A stretch of DNA of 64,000 bases from Gammaproteobacteria bacterium 45_16_T64 (GCA_002162955.1 MABD01000047.1:64196-128195), one strand, 5' to 3'. Numbered from the stretch's first letter, positions 38,055 to 48,056 are shown. Notes: generated from the letters alone by a model not told the origin. Translations and numbers: made by a program.

Positions 38055-38831
38055 ATGAGTGATTTATTACAAGTTGAAAAGCGCGGTCATATCGCCATTA
38101 TTACCATGAATAATCCACCAGCCAATATCTGGACGGTTGATAGTTTGTATTTGTTGAAAGACATTGTGGAAGGGTTAAATGCCGATAAGGATAACTACGC
38201 ATTAGTCTTGACCGGCCAAGGTGAAAAATTCTTTTGTGCCGGGGCTGATCTTAAAATGTTCGCCGACGGCGATAAAGACAATGCACAAAAAGCAGCACAA
38301 GCTTTTGGAGAAGGCTTTCAGGCACTAACAGATTACGAGGGTGTTTCAATCGCAGCCATCAATGGTTTTGCAATGGGCGGTGGTTTAGAAGCGGCAATGG
38401 CCTGTGATATTCGTATCGCAGAAAGTCAGGCAAAGATGGCGTTACCAGAAGCTAAAGTCGGCTTACTACCTTGCGGCTTAGGTACTCAGCACCTTCCTGC
38501 CCTAGTTGGAGAAGGCTGGGCAAAGCGAATGATTCTGTGTAATGAACAGCTAAAGGCAGATAAAGCGTTAGAGATTGGTTTAGTTCAAGAAGTAGTTGAA
38601 ACAGGTAAAGCATTAGACGCGGCACTTACGCTAGCTGAGCGTGTTGCAGAGCAAAGTCCATCATCCGTTAAAGTCTGTAAGAAGTTGATCATGGGTAGTC
38701 GTAACCTTCCCATGAATGAAAATCTAGCTCTTGAGCGTGATGCATTTGCTGATCTATTCGACACAAAAGATCAGTTGGAAGGCGTTACCGCATTCTTAGA
38801 AAAACGTAAGCCTGAATGGACCAATAGCTAA
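38055..38831 (+). CDS. Enoyl-CoA hydratase (probable methacrylyl-CoA hydratase)
   Basis: Crotonase-fold hydratase, 258 aa. The oxyanion-hole segments are FCAGADLKMFADG and INGFAMGGGLEAAMACD. The first catalytic acid position is near EGVSI/GGGLE and the second is in ALPEAKVGLLP. In this operon it would hydrate methacrylyl-CoA to 3-hydroxyisobutyryl-CoA. A general beta-oxidation hydratase is the alternative. TTGAGG lies about 10 bases before the ATG. Confidence 0.92.
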   Translation: MSDLLQVEKRGHIAIITMNNPPANIWTVDSLYLLKDIVEGLNADKDNYALVLTGQGEKFFCAGADLKMFADGDKDNAQKAAQAFGEGFQALTDYEGVSIAAINGFAMGGGLEAAMACDIRIAESQAKMALPEAKVGLLPCGLGTQHLPALVGEGWAKRMILCNEQLKADKALEIGLVQEVVETGKALDAALTLAERVAEQSPSSVKVCKKLIMGSRNLPMNENLALERDAFADLFDTKDQLEGVTAFLEKRKPEWTNS

Positions 38832-38852
38832 ACCAATTAAAGAGAAGATGAG

Positions 38853-39971
38853 ATGACTGATCCGGTAATTTTTGAAGAGCGTCAGGCAGGTGCAAAAAAA
38901 ATTGGCATTGCCAGCCTCAACGTTGAAAAATCGCTCAATGCCCTATCGCTTGTAATGGTGGACTTGCTAGAAGAGAAGCTAACCCTTTGGGAAGCGGATG
39001 ACAGTATTGCGTGCGTCTTTTTACAAGGTGTTGGCGACAAGACATTTTGTGCTGGCGGCGATGTTGTTGCACTTTACAATGGCGCAGCAGCATACGGCGA
39101 AACCTACAATGACGATTCAATGGATCAGTTCTTCAAGCGAGAATATGAGCTTGATTATCACATCCATATGTATACAAAACCCATCATCTTGTGGGGTAAC
39201 GGTATAGTGATGGGAGGCGGGCTTGGTCTGATGAGCGGAGCAAGCCACCGCGTCGTAACCGAGTCCACGCGCATGGCAATGCCTGAAGTGACAATTGGTC
39301 TATATCCTGATGTGGGCGGCACTTGGTTTTTAAATCATGCCCCCGGTAAAACCGGCATGTTCCTAGGCTTAACGGGTGCATCATTCAACGCGGCGGATGC
39401 TAAATTTATAGGCCTGGCGGATTCCTTTATCACACACGATAACAAAGACGCAGTGTTAGCAGCACTAGCAGATCAGACCTGGCCAGAAGCCTTGTCTGAA
39501 CATAATGATGTCGTCACGCATGTATTACGTGAGTTCGAAAACAGCAGCGAAGAGCAACAGCCATCAAGTCAGGTGCACGAGCATTTGGATTGGATCAATG
39601 CGACCTGTGATGGGGATAATTTGTTACAAATCATTGATCAAATCACAGCGTATGACGGTGATGATAAGTGGTTATGCAAAGCAGCCAAAACACTGTCGCA
39701 AGGATGCCCCGTGTCCCCTCACCTCGTATGGCAGCAATTTACTCGCGGTAAAAACTTATCGCTCAAAGAAGTATTTCAATTTGAATTGGTGCTATCCACC
39801 AATTGCTTACGCCAAGGGCATTTCAAAGAGGGTGTGCGTGCACTTTTGGTTGAGAAAGACCGTAACCCTCAATGGCAGCCTGCAACCGTAGATTCTGTAA
39901 CTGAGGCTGACATCAGTGCATTAATCACACCTTCATGGGGTAATGGCCCTCACCCACTCGAAAATCTGTAA
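38853..39971 (+). CDS. 3-hydroxyisobutyryl-CoA hydrolase family protein
   Basis: Crotonase-fold thioesterase, 372 aa, longer than hydratases because of the HIBCH C-terminal extension. HIBCH hallmarks are CAGGDVVALY, GIVMGGGLGLMSGASHRVVT and AMPEVTIGLYPDVGGTWFL. It releases CoA from 3-hydroxyisobutyryl-CoA, the step peculiar to valine breakdown, which clears reactive methacrylyl-CoA. It is 21 bp after the hydratase and 32 bp before mmsB, so it is clearly cotranscribed. Confidence 0.95.
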   Translation: MTDPVIFEERQAGAKKIGIASLNVEKSLNALSLVMVDLLEEKLTLWEADDSIACVFLQGVGDKTFCAGGDVVALYNGAAAYGETYNDDSMDQFFKREYELDYHIHMYTKPIILWGNGIVMGGGLGLMSGASHRVVTESTRMAMPEVTIGLYPDVGGTWFLNHAPGKTGMFLGLTGASFNAADAKFIGLADSFITHDNKDAVLAALADQTWPEALSEHNDVVTHVLREFENSSEEQQPSSQVHEHLDWINATCDGDNLLQIIDQITAYDGDDKWLCKAAKTLSQGCPVSPHLVWQQFTRGKNLSLKEVFQFELVLSTNCLRQGHFKEGVRALLVEKDRNPQWQPATVDSVTEADISALITPSWGNGPHPLENL

Positions 39972-40003
39972 TCCATAAAAGCAAAACATAAGGAACGAAC
40001 ATA

Positions 40004-40903
40004 ATGACTCAAACAGTAGCCTTTATTGGACTCGGTAACATGGGCGGCGGCATGGCCGCTAATTTGGTTAAAGCAGGCTTTGCGGTCAATGCATTTGATT
40101 TGTCATCAGCGGCCCAGGAACATGCTCGTGAATCTGGCTGTCATGTTGTTAATAGTGCAAAGGCTGCTGTAGATGGTGCAGACTTTATTGTTAGTATGCT
40201 GCCAAACGGCACTATTGTTGAAAGCGTTTATATTGATGGTGATGCGCTACTTGATGTCATCGACAAAAGCGCGCTGGTTTTAGATTGCTCAACCGTTGCC
40301 CCTGCCAACTCTCGCCGTGTTGAAGCTGAAGCTGCCAAGCGAGGCATTCGTGCGATTGATGCACCCGTGTCTGGTGGTGTGGCTGCTGCTGCCGCTGGCA
40401 CATTAGCCTTTATGTGTGGTGGTTCAAAAGACGATTACCAGGCAGCACAACCCGTACTCTCTGCGATGGGCGCCAATGTCTTCCGCGCAGGTGATGCCGG
40501 TGCTGGCCAGGTTGCCAAAATCTGTAATAACATGCTGCTAGCAATCCACATGGCGGGAACGGCTGAAGCATTGCAGCTAGGTATCGACAACGGTCTCGAC
40601 CCTAAAACCTTATCCGATATAATGCTGAAAAGTTCAGGAAGCAATTGGTCACTGCAAAAATATAACCCCGTACCTGGCGTCATGGATAGTGTACCGTCAG
40701 GCAATAATTACCAAGGCGGGTTTATGGTTGACTTGATGTTGAAAGATCTAGGTCTTGCAGCTGAAGCGTCTACAGGAAGCAAATCATCCATCCCAATGGG
40801 TGCCGCCGCACGCAATCTATTTAACTTACATAAGCGATCAGGGGAAGATGTGGGTGCATTGGATTTCTCCAGCATCATCCGCTTGTATGAGCAGGGCGAG
40901 TAA
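40004..40903 (+). CDS. mmsB: 3-hydroxyisobutyrate dehydrogenase MmsB
   Basis: NAD-dependent beta-hydroxyacid dehydrogenase, 299 aa, producing methylmalonate semialdehyde. The Rossmann motif is FIGLGNMGGGMAANLVKAG (residues 7-25), the substrate motif DAPVSGGVAAAAAGTL, and the catalytic Lys K172 is in GQVAKICNNM. AAGGA precedes the ATG. It is the last gene of the operon; its product is the expected substrate of the aldehyde dehydrogenase encoded first. Confidence 0.96.
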   Translation: MTQTVAFIGLGNMGGGMAANLVKAGFAVNAFDLSSAAQEHARESGCHVVNSAKAAVDGADFIVSMLPNGTIVESVYIDGDALLDVIDKSALVLDCSTVAPANSRRVEAEAAKRGIRAIDAPVSGGVAAAAAGTLAFMCGGSKDDYQAAQPVLSAMGANVFRAGDAGAGQVAKICNNMLLAIHMAGTAEALQLGIDNGLDPKTLSDIMLKSSGSNWSLQKYNPVPGVMDSVPSGNNYQGGFMVDLMLKDLGLAAEASTGSKSSIPMGAAARNLFNLHKRSGEDVGALDFSSIIRLYEQGE

Positions 40904-40963
40904 TTAGGAGCACTATTGAGCCACCCACGCGTACAAACATCGTCTGCCAGAGATTACCGTAAG

Positions 40964-41656
40964 TTAGCTAGGTAAGGACCAATCAATAGGTCCTTTTCCT
41001 AGCGTCGCGAGGTACTCATTTGCTTCACTAAAATGGCCACAACCAAGGAAGCCTCGATGTGCGGAAAGTGGCGAAGGATGCACTGAGCGCAACACTTTAT
41101 GTTTGGTATCATCGATGAATTGGCCTTTCTTGTGGGCGTAGCTACCCCACAACATAAATACCACGCCCTCTTGATGATCGTTAACACAACGAATAACACT
41201 ATCCGTAAATTTTTCCCAACCTTTTTTCTGGTGGGCTCCAGCTGTTGCTTGCTCAACGGTTAACACACTGTTGAGTAATAAGACACCTTGATTGGCCCAA
41301 GAGGTTAGGCAACCATGACTAGGAACCGGCAACCCTAAATCTCGATTAATTTCTTTAAAGATATTCTTTAGCGACGGTGGTGGTCGTACACCTTCAGGTA
41401 CAGAAAAACACAACCCATGAGCCTGACCAGGACCATGATAGGGGTCCTGACCAAGAATGACGACTTTAACTTGATCAAAAGGCGTGTAATTAAACGCATT
41501 AAAATATTCATCCCCAGGAGGGTAAATAACTTTACCGGCTTGCTTTTGCTGCAACAGAAAAGCCCGTAACGCCTGCATATATTCAGTATCAAACTCCGAC
41601 GCCAACTGCTCTTTCCAACTAGCTTCTAACTTGACGCGATCAATAACTTCACTCAT
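40964..41656 (-). CDS. ung: Uracil-DNA glycosylase
   Basis: Family 1 uracil-DNA glycosylase, 230 aa, first enzyme of base excision repair of uracil. Motif A is [18 protein letters not shown] with catalytic D71; the active-site His is in [10 protein letters not shown] (H193); LLLNSVLTV is the uracil-binding strand. Its last codons contain a 7-bp inverted repeat (40974-40995), which may help end the convergent mmsB message. It lies 18 bp after the TetR gene on the same strand. Confidence 0.98.
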   Translation of the reverse strand: MSEVIDRVKLEASWKEQLASEFDTEYMQALRAFLLQQKQAGKVIYPPGDEYFNAFNYTPFDQVKVVILGQDPYHGPGQAHGLCFSVPEGVRPPPSLKNIFKEINRDLGLPVPSHGCLTSWANQGVLLLNSVLTVEQATAGAHQKKGWEKFTDSVIRCVNDHQEGVVFMLWGSYAHKKGQFIDDTKHKVLRSVHPSPLSAHRGFLGCGHFSEANEYLATLGKGPIDWSLPS

Positions 41657-41674
41657 GAATTATCAGCCTGCGCT

Positions 41675-42376
41675 TTACACTTGAACCAAGAAAGTATGAA
41701 AAATACGCTTCAACATTCGCTTAGCTCGATCGGCGTCAAATTCTTCAGCCGATTTTTGCAAACCTTCCTGTTCAATACGGAATATGGTTGCCATTAATAT
41801 TTCTGCAACAATATCAGGTTCATCAACCCCCATCTTTTCACACAACATATGCATATCGTTTACAAGATAATCATAATAATGTTTAGCCATATCACGTAAG
41901 CGTGGGTCGCGTAATGCTTCATGCATAAACGCTTGCTCAGCGAGCAAGTGATCACGCTCTTCTTTTAGCTCGTGATGAATAAAACCGACGAGCATCGAGG
42001 CTAAGGATTCAACCAGTTGATTTCTGACCGGACCTGCATCAGGTACCTTGCCGCCATTGTTCTCGATAAAACGTTCGACTTCGGTATAGATTGGCGTTAC
42101 CACATCACTCATTGCTTTTTCGGCAAACAGCGTGAAAGTATCGGTGATTAAATCTGAAATATCTTTGAAATAATATGTGGTTGCCGATAATGGCACGTCG
42201 GCTTCTTTTGCAACCGCACGATGACGTACTCCGCGAACGCCTTCCTTAACAACTAAACGCAGGGCTGCTTCCAAAATCGCCTTACGTCTCTGTTCGCTTC
42301 TTGCTCGACTGGCCTTACGGCCTTGATAACTTACACTTACACCATCAGACATAATATTATTCGCTACAGGATACAT
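41675..42376 (-). CDS. TetR/AcrR family transcriptional regulator
   Basis: A 233-aa regulator with the TetR DNA-binding domain near the N-terminus (RRKAILEAALRLVVKEGVRG, then VPLSATTYYFKDISDLITDTF). The C-terminal domain is helical and its ligand unknown. Two ATGs are possible (42376 and 42352); neither has a clear ribosome site. Two near-identical palindromes (TTGGTTAAACCAA) lie in the 354 bp upstream, which suggests autorepression. The upstream RND exporter gene on the same strand is the natural candidate target or partner. Confidence 0.9.
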   Translation of the reverse strand: MYPVANNIMSDGVSVSYQGRKASRARSEQRRKAILEAALRLVVKEGVRGVRHRAVAKEADVPLSATTYYFKDISDLITDTFTLFAEKAMSDVVTPIYTEVERFIENNGGKVPDAGPVRNQLVESLASMLVGFIHHELKEERDHLLAEQAFMHEALRDPRLRDMAKHYYDYLVNDMHMLCEKMGVDEPDIVAEILMATIFRIEQEGLQKSAEEFDADRAKRMLKRIFHTFLVQV

Positions 42377-42485
42377 CGGGTTTACAATACTAAAGATTAG
42401 CTAATGATACGCTAAATCTTATGGAAATACAGCGACTTGAACGGATGATTGGTCATCCATAATCGATACCTTCTAAGGTCCTGGT

Positions 42486-42502
42486 TATTGGTTAAACCAA
42501 TA
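42486..42502. promoter_or_regulatory. Palindromic operator candidate 1 for the TetR gene
   Basis: TATTGGTTAAACCAATA, a perfect 17-base palindrome around a central A, about 110 bp before the TetR start. The core TTGGTTAAACCAA recurs at 42664. TetR proteins bind such palindromes, and the site is in the only promoter-bearing gap next to this gene. Confidence 0.6.
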
Positions 42503-42663
42503 TTGCAAAGTATCCTAACAAGACAACACAAGGTCATGCCACTGACTTCTGTCACAGCAAGTATAGAGCGAAACACCAAACCGAAAAGGGTACATAACTA
42601 GAAATTTACAAATAATGAATCCATTGGCAAAAAAACCATTAGTCCTCTACTGAGGATTATTCC

Positions 42664-42676
42664 TTGGTTAAACCAA
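42664..42676. promoter_or_regulatory. Palindromic operator candidate 2 for the TetR gene
   Basis: TTGGTTAAACCAA, a perfect 13-base palindrome identical to the core of the site at 42486-42502, 178 bp away centre to centre. It is 54 bp past the RND gene stop. The rest of the 42377-42730 gap shows no gene. Confidence 0.55.
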
Positions 42677-42730
42677 AGGCCACCCTAACAACTAAGCTAG
42701 GGTTTTATATGGCCAAATACGTCAACTTAC

Positions 42731-45142
42731 CTAAGCTCGCGATAACACCCCAGTGGATGTCATTGAATTCTTATCATTTGCACCCGCTGAACGTTTTCTA
42801 TCTTTTCTACCGTCAATAAACAGTAATAGGGGAACAAAAAACAAGAAGTTCACTGCAAGCGCTATAGCCACCGTGATAGCCGTTAACATTCCCATACTGG
42901 CATTAGGATAATAATGAGACGTTGCCATCATGCCAAAGTTTGAGGCCAACACTAACGTCGTCGCGATCAATGCTATACCAACGGTCTTAAACGCATAGCG
43001 TGTTGCTTCAATACTGGACAACTGATTCTCTCGACGAGCACGAATATATTTGCTTAGAAAATGAACCGTATTATCAATCACAATACCAAGAGTCATACAG
43101 GCTACGATACTAATCGCAATACCAATCTGCCCTTTCCACAACCCCCAAATACCGAAGGAAATTATCGCAGGAAATATATTAGGCAAAATACTCAATAAAC
43201 CATACTTCACCGAACGTAGGGCAACAATTAACAACAGAGAGACGACCAACAGAGCCAACCCTGTTCCCACCAACATACCTTTAATATTGTGGTATGAAAG
43301 TTCACCTAAGAGTAAGTCGAAGCCAACACCTTGAGTTTCCATACGCTCAGGTAGATTGTCGACGATCCACTGCCGCGCAGAACGTTCAAACGCAATAATT
43401 TCATTAGAGGAGACCGTGGTCATTAATACATCAACACGAATAGATGAACGGTTTATATCAATTTGGTTCTCTAACCCTAAACCAAACGGTAATGACATCT
43501 GAAACATTAGCGTATATTGAGAAATTAATTCCCGTTGATCAGGGATAACATAATAACTTACGTCACCCCCGTTCATATCTCGATTCAGGCGCTTAATGGT
43601 GTCAGAGAAACTGGAAACGAACATAACTCCCTGCTCCTCTCTTGCCCAATCGACAAACCGATCAACACTTTGCATATATTCTGGGTCCATAATCCCCGTT
43701 TCTTCACCCGACGGAAACGCAAACTGAATACGGTGATGACCCGTTAATTCGTCCACCATAAATTGGGTCGAATTACGGACTTCAAAAGACTCATCAAAAT
43801 ACTCAAACCAAACGTCGTTAAACTCATTCTTGAGACTGCACACCCCAAGTATGGAAAAAATAGACGTGGAAACGATAAACACCATCACCCGGCGATCAAT
43901 CACAAAGTCAGCAAATTTATTCATATAACCCTGACTAATGGATTCCGAACGATCACCACGGGATTTAAACTTAAACTCCGGCAATACCATCACCGCCGCC
44001 GGAAGAAACACGATAGACAAATACCACGCGGCCATAACACCGATCGATACCAAATTCCCCATATCAGCAAACGGCGGCGATTCAGAATTATTCAAAAATA
44101 GAAACCCAATCGCCGTCGTCACACTGGTCAAAAACACTGGTTGCATATTAATACGTAAGCTCTCGAGCATCGCCTCACGCTTCACCTTACCTGCGATAAT
44201 TTGATGCTGATAGGAAAGTAATATATGTATGCTGTCCGCTACCGCTAACGTTAAAATGATGGCCGGTGCGCCCCCCATGACCGGCGTAAACTCAATCCCT
44301 AACCACGCGATTATTCCCAACCCCACTACATTCGATAAAGCAATAATGCAGTAAGTAAGAATTACAGAGGCAACGCTACGTAGCATTAAATATAAACAGA
44401 TGATAACCGCAATAGTGCTATACACCGATGTAGTGCTCAGCGCATCTTCAGTGGCTTGTTTCGACGCATCTTTAAACGCTACATGACCAGATAGAAGAAA
44501 TTCAACATCAGGGTATTTTTGTCGAAACTCATCTCTTACCTGACGCGCATACTCCATGATCATCGGTGCGTCACGCCCACCTTCGTTGTCTGCTAACACC
44601 GCGACATTCACGGAAGCAACATGACCACTGAGTGAAATCACATTTTTGACGAGGTTCGGTTCGCTCAATGCTATTTTCTTGATTTTCGCGAGCTGTGTGT
44701 CAGTCAAGGATTCAGGCTCGTCTACCAAATAGATGATATCCAGGTCATCCCCTGACACTTCGGTATGCTGAAAATTAACCAGCGAATCTACCCTAAGGGT
44801 TTTTGGTACAGTCCATGCGCGCTCGGTCAATTCGTGCAACATGGTAAGGTTTTCACGGGTAAAAATGTCGTTATTCTTAGGGTGGATGATAAAAACGACG
44901 TTATCATCTTTGGTAAAGCGTTGCTCAAGATCCACAAGCAACTTCATACCCTCATTATTTTCAGAAAAAAGAGCCCGAGGGTCATTGTTCAATTCAGCAA
45001 ATCGCAGACCGGAACCCGCGGCTGTAACCATCACCAGCGTAAACAAGATACAAAACCATGGATGATCCACGATAAACTCTTGAATTTGGTGAATAAACCC
45101 AGAAGTTTGTGATGATCCTGTCTGAGAATTCTTATTCATCAT
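42731..45142 (-). CDS. RND superfamily exporter (MMPL/SSD type)
   Basis: A large 803-aa inner-membrane protein with the duplicated RND layout: TM1 (about 20-40), a periplasmic loop, a block of five or six helices from about 225 to 400, a second single helix and loop, and a final block from about 610 to 785. The fourth-helix region has IILTLAVADSIHILLSYQHQ and the equivalent ACMTLGIVIDNTVHFLSKY; the paired acidic residues (AD, ID) fit proton coupling. No membrane-fusion or outer-membrane partner is adjacent, so lipid or hydrophobe export of the MMPL/HpnN kind is likelier than tripartite drug efflux. I chose the ATG at 45142 over a GTG at 45178. Confidence 0.88.
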   Translation of the reverse strand: MMNKNSQTGSSQTSGFIHQIQEFIVDHPWFCILFTLVMVTAAGSGLRFAELNNDPRALFSENNEGMKLLVDLEQRFTKDDNVVFIIHPKNNDIFTRENLTMLHELTERAWTVPKTLRVDSLVNFQHTEVSGDDLDIIYLVDEPESLTDTQLAKIKKIALSEPNLVKNVISLSGHVASVNVAVLADNEGGRDAPMIMEYARQVRDEFRQKYPDVEFLLSGHVAFKDASKQATEDALSTTSVYSTIAVIICLYLMLRSVASVILTYCIIALSNVVGLGIIAWLGIEFTPVMGGAPAIILTLAVADSIHILLSYQHQIIAGKVKREAMLESLRINMQPVFLTSVTTAIGFLFLNNSESPPFADMGNLVSIGVMAAWYLSIVFLPAAVMVLPEFKFKSRGDRSESISQGYMNKFADFVIDRRVMVFIVSTSIFSILGVCSLKNEFNDVWFEYFDESFEVRNSTQFMVDELTGHHRIQFAFPSGEETGIMDPEYMQSVDRFVDWAREEQGVMFVSSFSDTIKRLNRDMNGGDVSYYVIPDQRELISQYTLMFQMSLPFGLGLENQIDINRSSIRVDVLMTTVSSNEIIAFERSARQWIVDNLPERMETQGVGFDLLLGELSYHNIKGMLVGTGLALLVVSLLLIVALRSVKYGLLSILPNIFPAIISFGIWGLWKGQIGIAISIVACMTLGIVIDNTVHFLSKYIRARRENQLSSIEATRYAFKTVGIALIATTLVLASNFGMMATSHYYPNASMGMLTAITVAIALAVNFLFFVPLLLFIDGRKDRKRSAGANDKNSMTSTGVLSRA

Positions 45143-45191
45143 TATTGTCTCTACGTTATTAGTATTATCGGTAGACACAATCCAGAATGTG

Positions 45192-45235
45192 TTGACCTGG
45201 AATGGACGAATCTACCGTCATTCCATTGTGGTCAA
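45192..45235. promoter_or_regulatory. Composite inverted repeat before the RND gene
   Basis: Nested dyad: outer TTGACC (45192-45197) / GGTCAA (45230-45235) and inner TGGAATG (45198-45204) / CATTCCA (45219-45225). It is 50-90 bp before the RND ATG. It could be bound by the MalT-like regulator encoded immediately upstream or by the TetR protein downstream. Confidence 0.5.
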
Positions 45236-45344
45236 AAGCACAGTATTTTCGCATAACCAAAAAGGGTTATTTTTTCAAGAAAAGCCCGCAGTGAACGCTG
45301 AAACTATCGAATAAACACCTCCAAAGCAGGTGCACCCAGGTAAC

Positions 45345-48056
45345 CTATGCGGTAAAAACGCCGATTTCTTCAGCTTTTGACACTGCCTGCGTTCGACTCT
45401 TAACCCCCAACTTTTCATAGAGGTTTCGCACGTGTACCTTAGCTGTATTGCCGGAAATCGACAGTTGATCGGCAATTTCGGCGTTCTTTAGCCCTTGTTT
45501 AATTAGCCAAAGTATTTCCACCTCCCTTGGCGTCAAGCTATCACATACTTTAGCGCTTTCCCGCTGTGCCTCTTGGTTTTGAATATTACCTGGTTCCAGC
45601 GCGGATTGACGAGATAGCTCATCTCGATAGCTCAGCAATGTAGCGCTCAGCCCTCTCAGTTGGGTAAGTATTGGAGCAACGACATCCCAGTCGTCCAAAA
45701 AGATCCGGCAATAACCTGATTTCTCACCCATCTCAAGCGCCTGTATCAAAGAACTACGGGCCAAATTCTGATTGCCTTGGGCCAAGCACAACCTAACTTG
45801 CAACACGAGGCCCCGAACGTAACTAATCACCCGCCCAGATCGTTGAGCATCTTCCAAAATAAGCGACAGAAGCGATTGAGCGGCCGCATATTGACCTCGC
45901 ATAATATCTATACGAATCAACAGCGCTCTTTCTTCTTCGCTACGGTAAAACGTAATCGATCGTAGCCTTTCCTGCTCTTTATCGGCCCAATCCATTGCCT
46001 CCTGCTCACGACCTTCAAGCAACGCCAATTTGATGCTAAACACCGAGATTGGCGACGATATAAATGACCAGAAGCTAAGGTGGTCCGAAAACCCCTGCTG
46101 CGCAATACTCAATAAATTTTTGGCTTCTTCATATCGCCCCGCACTGATCAGTGCATTAGCGTAGGTAATATGCGTCAGCGCTTTCTGACCAGGCATCGCC
46201 GTTGAACTTGCGTAGTCACCTAAACGTTGCCAACATTCTTCTACTTTATCGAACTGATTAATTTCGCGATACATATCCAACGTACAAATATACGACCAAC
46301 CGATAGCCAGCTCTTCATCCATTTCAACGGATTCAATCCATTGATGAAATTGAGAAAAACACTCGAACGCTGCGTTTACATCCCCCGCATAATATGTTGC
46401 CATACCCAAGGTTTGCGCCAAACCAAGGGCGATAAACTGATTATTCTCTCGCTGAGCCTTACCCAAAATCGCTGGGCCATGTTTTACGATATTCCCCATA
46501 TCTCCACGTACAAAATAGTCAATCACCACACCAAGCTGCAACCCCAAATCTTCATCTTTGTGATCACTTTGAATCAGCGCCTCATGATCTGCGATCAATC
46601 GTCTGGCCCCCTGGGGGTCACCCGCAATATGCGCAAGTTGGGTACGATATACCGCGATATGACTGAACATTTGCTTTCGTTCATCTTCAGGCATAACAAC
46701 AGAACCAGAATTAAGCAGCTCCTCAATGCGTGCCAAATAGGATTCGGCGGGGGTAATATCGTTACTTCTAAACAAAGACCACGCTTTAATAAGCAATAAT
46801 TTTGGTCGATGCTGCCATTGCTCTTCAGGCAATTTACGAAGCAATGTTTCTGATAGAGAGTCCTCACTACCTAATACACGCCCATAGCTAATATATTCCA
46901 CCATAGATGCGGCTTTATCCCATTCCTGGGCTAGCACGTAATGTTCGATGGCTTCTTCTTTATTGTCCATCGCTTCAAATGCCAGCGCTATCCGCTGATG
47001 TAATGCGAACCTCTCCTGCTGTGGTTTTGCTTCAAAATGTGGTTTTAGTGCTTCGCGAAACAGTTCATGGAACCGAAACCAATGCTCTTCTCCATGCAGA
47101 GGTTGAACAAAAAGGTTTTTATCCTTGAGTATCTGGATTATGTCGTGGCTATCACTTTTACCATAGATGGCATCCAGCAAGCTCGGTGAAAAACACGTCA
47201 ACATTGACGCATTTACCACAAAATTCTTAAGATCCTGGTCCAGGCACGATATCACTTCATCAAATAAATAGCGGATAACCTCCTCATCCAAATCCGATAC
47301 CGCTTGTGTAAACACGCTATTCTCATTGATTACGGAAGAATTCCGTTGCATTGAAAGCACTGCAAGTTGTATTGCAGCAGCCCAGCCTTCAGTGCGTTTA
47401 TGCAATGCAAAAACACTATCTTGCGTCACCCCACCGGGTAATCTCTGTTGAAGAAATAGCGCAGTTTCTTCTGGGATAAACGCCAAGTCCACACTTGTCA
47501 GTTGAACGAGTAACCCCCTTACTTTACGACGCTCAATAAACAACGGCGGTTGCGTACGACTGGCTATCACTACATGCAATGTGGGTGGTAAATTATCGAG
47601 AAAATATGACACACTATCATGTATTCGACTGTGATTAATCACGTGATAGTCGTCTAGTACAAGCATTAGGGGGGCTGGGCCGGTAATAACCGATGATCCT
47701 GTCAACAGCTCGTTCACCAGTGACTCAACGATGGTATCAGCATCGTCTTCTAGACTTTCCCCAAGTAATTCTTGGGTTTTCGGTACCAACCCCGTATCAA
47801 AGCGCTGGATCGCCCCGACAACGTAACGCCAAAATCGTAAGACGTCATTGTCCCTGCTATCAAGAGATAACCATATTGGCGTCAATGAATTTGACGCTAA
47901 CCATTGCATGATAAGTGTCGTCTTCCCATAACCCGGCGGTGCTTGGAGCAAACTCAATTGTGCAGGATTAGGGCGCCCAATACGCTCGAGTAAACGCTCT
48001 CTTAACATCAATTGTGGCGGTATTACCGGTAATAGGAACTTGGTCTCTAACAACAT
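45345..48056 (-). CDS. MalT-like LuxR-family ATP-dependent regulator (LAL/STAND)
   Basis: A 903-aa regulator of the MalT class. The N-terminal NTPase has the P-loop APPGYGKTTL (near residue 44) and a Walker B-type LMLVLDDYHVI. Long helical repeats (TPR-like, about 400-800) form the inducer arm, and the C-terminal LuxR helix-turn-helix is SLTPREVEILWLIKQG then IADQLSISGNTAKVHVRNLY. The family binds inducer and ATP, oligomerises and activates. I prefer the ATG at 48056 (MLLETKFLLP); one six codons earlier is possible. It reads toward the RND gene, with a dyad between, and is divergent from the small LuxR gene. Confidence 0.92.
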   Translation of the reverse strand: MLLETKFLLPVIPPQLMLRERLLERIGRPNPAQLSLLQAPPGYGKTTLIMQWLASNSLTPIWLSLDSRDNDVLRFWRYVVGAIQRFDTGLVPKTQELLGESLEDDADTIVESLVNELLTGSSVITGPAPLMLVLDDYHVINHSRIHDSVSYFLDNLPPTLHVVIASRTQPPLFIERRKVRGLLVQLTSVDLAFIPEETALFLQQRLPGGVTQDSVFALHKRTEGWAAAIQLAVLSMQRNSSVINENSVFTQAVSDLDEEVIRYLFDEVISCLDQDLKNFVVNASMLTCFSPSLLDAIYGKSDSHDIIQILKDKNLFVQPLHGEEHWFRFHELFREALKPHFEAKPQQERFALHQRIALAFEAMDNKEEAIEHYVLAQEWDKAASMVEYISYGRVLGSEDSLSETLLRKLPEEQWQHRPKLLLIKAWSLFRSNDITPAESYLARIEELLNSGSVVMPEDERKQMFSHIAVYRTQLAHIAGDPQGARRLIADHEALIQSDHKDEDLGLQLGVVIDYFVRGDMGNIVKHGPAILGKAQRENNQFIALGLAQTLGMATYYAGDVNAAFECFSQFHQWIESVEMDEELAIGWSYICTLDMYREINQFDKVEECWQRLGDYASSTAMPGQKALTHITYANALISAGRYEEAKNLLSIAQQGFSDHLSFWSFISSPISVFSIKLALLEGREQEAMDWADKEQERLRSITFYRSEEERALLIRIDIMRGQYAAAQSLLSLILEDAQRSGRVISYVRGLVLQVRLCLAQGNQNLARSSLIQALEMGEKSGYCRIFLDDWDVVAPILTQLRGLSATLLSYRDELSRQSALEPGNIQNQEAQRESAKVCDSLTPREVEILWLIKQGLKNAEIADQLSISGNTAKVHVRNLYEKLGVKSRTQAVSKAEEIGVFTA

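Noticed and set aside
40974-40995. AAGGACC/GGTCCTT hairpin as terminator of mmsB
   Set aside because: It lies inside the last codons of ung and is followed by only two more Ts before CC, so a terminator call is not secure; noted in the ung entry.
43763-44101. 112-codon plus-strand frame
   Set aside because: Antisense to the RND exporter; composition (many Lys, His, Arg) is that of a shadow of hydrophobic codons.
45253-45275. ATAACC/GGTTAT stem followed by a T-run on the plus strand
   Set aside because: Looks like a terminator, but no plus-strand gene ends before it; for the minus-strand MalT-like gene the T-run is on the wrong side.
46227-46799. 190-codon open frame on the plus strand
   Set aside because: Lies wholly antisense to the MalT-like regulator gene, whose protein motifs are unambiguous; no ribosome site or family resemblance.
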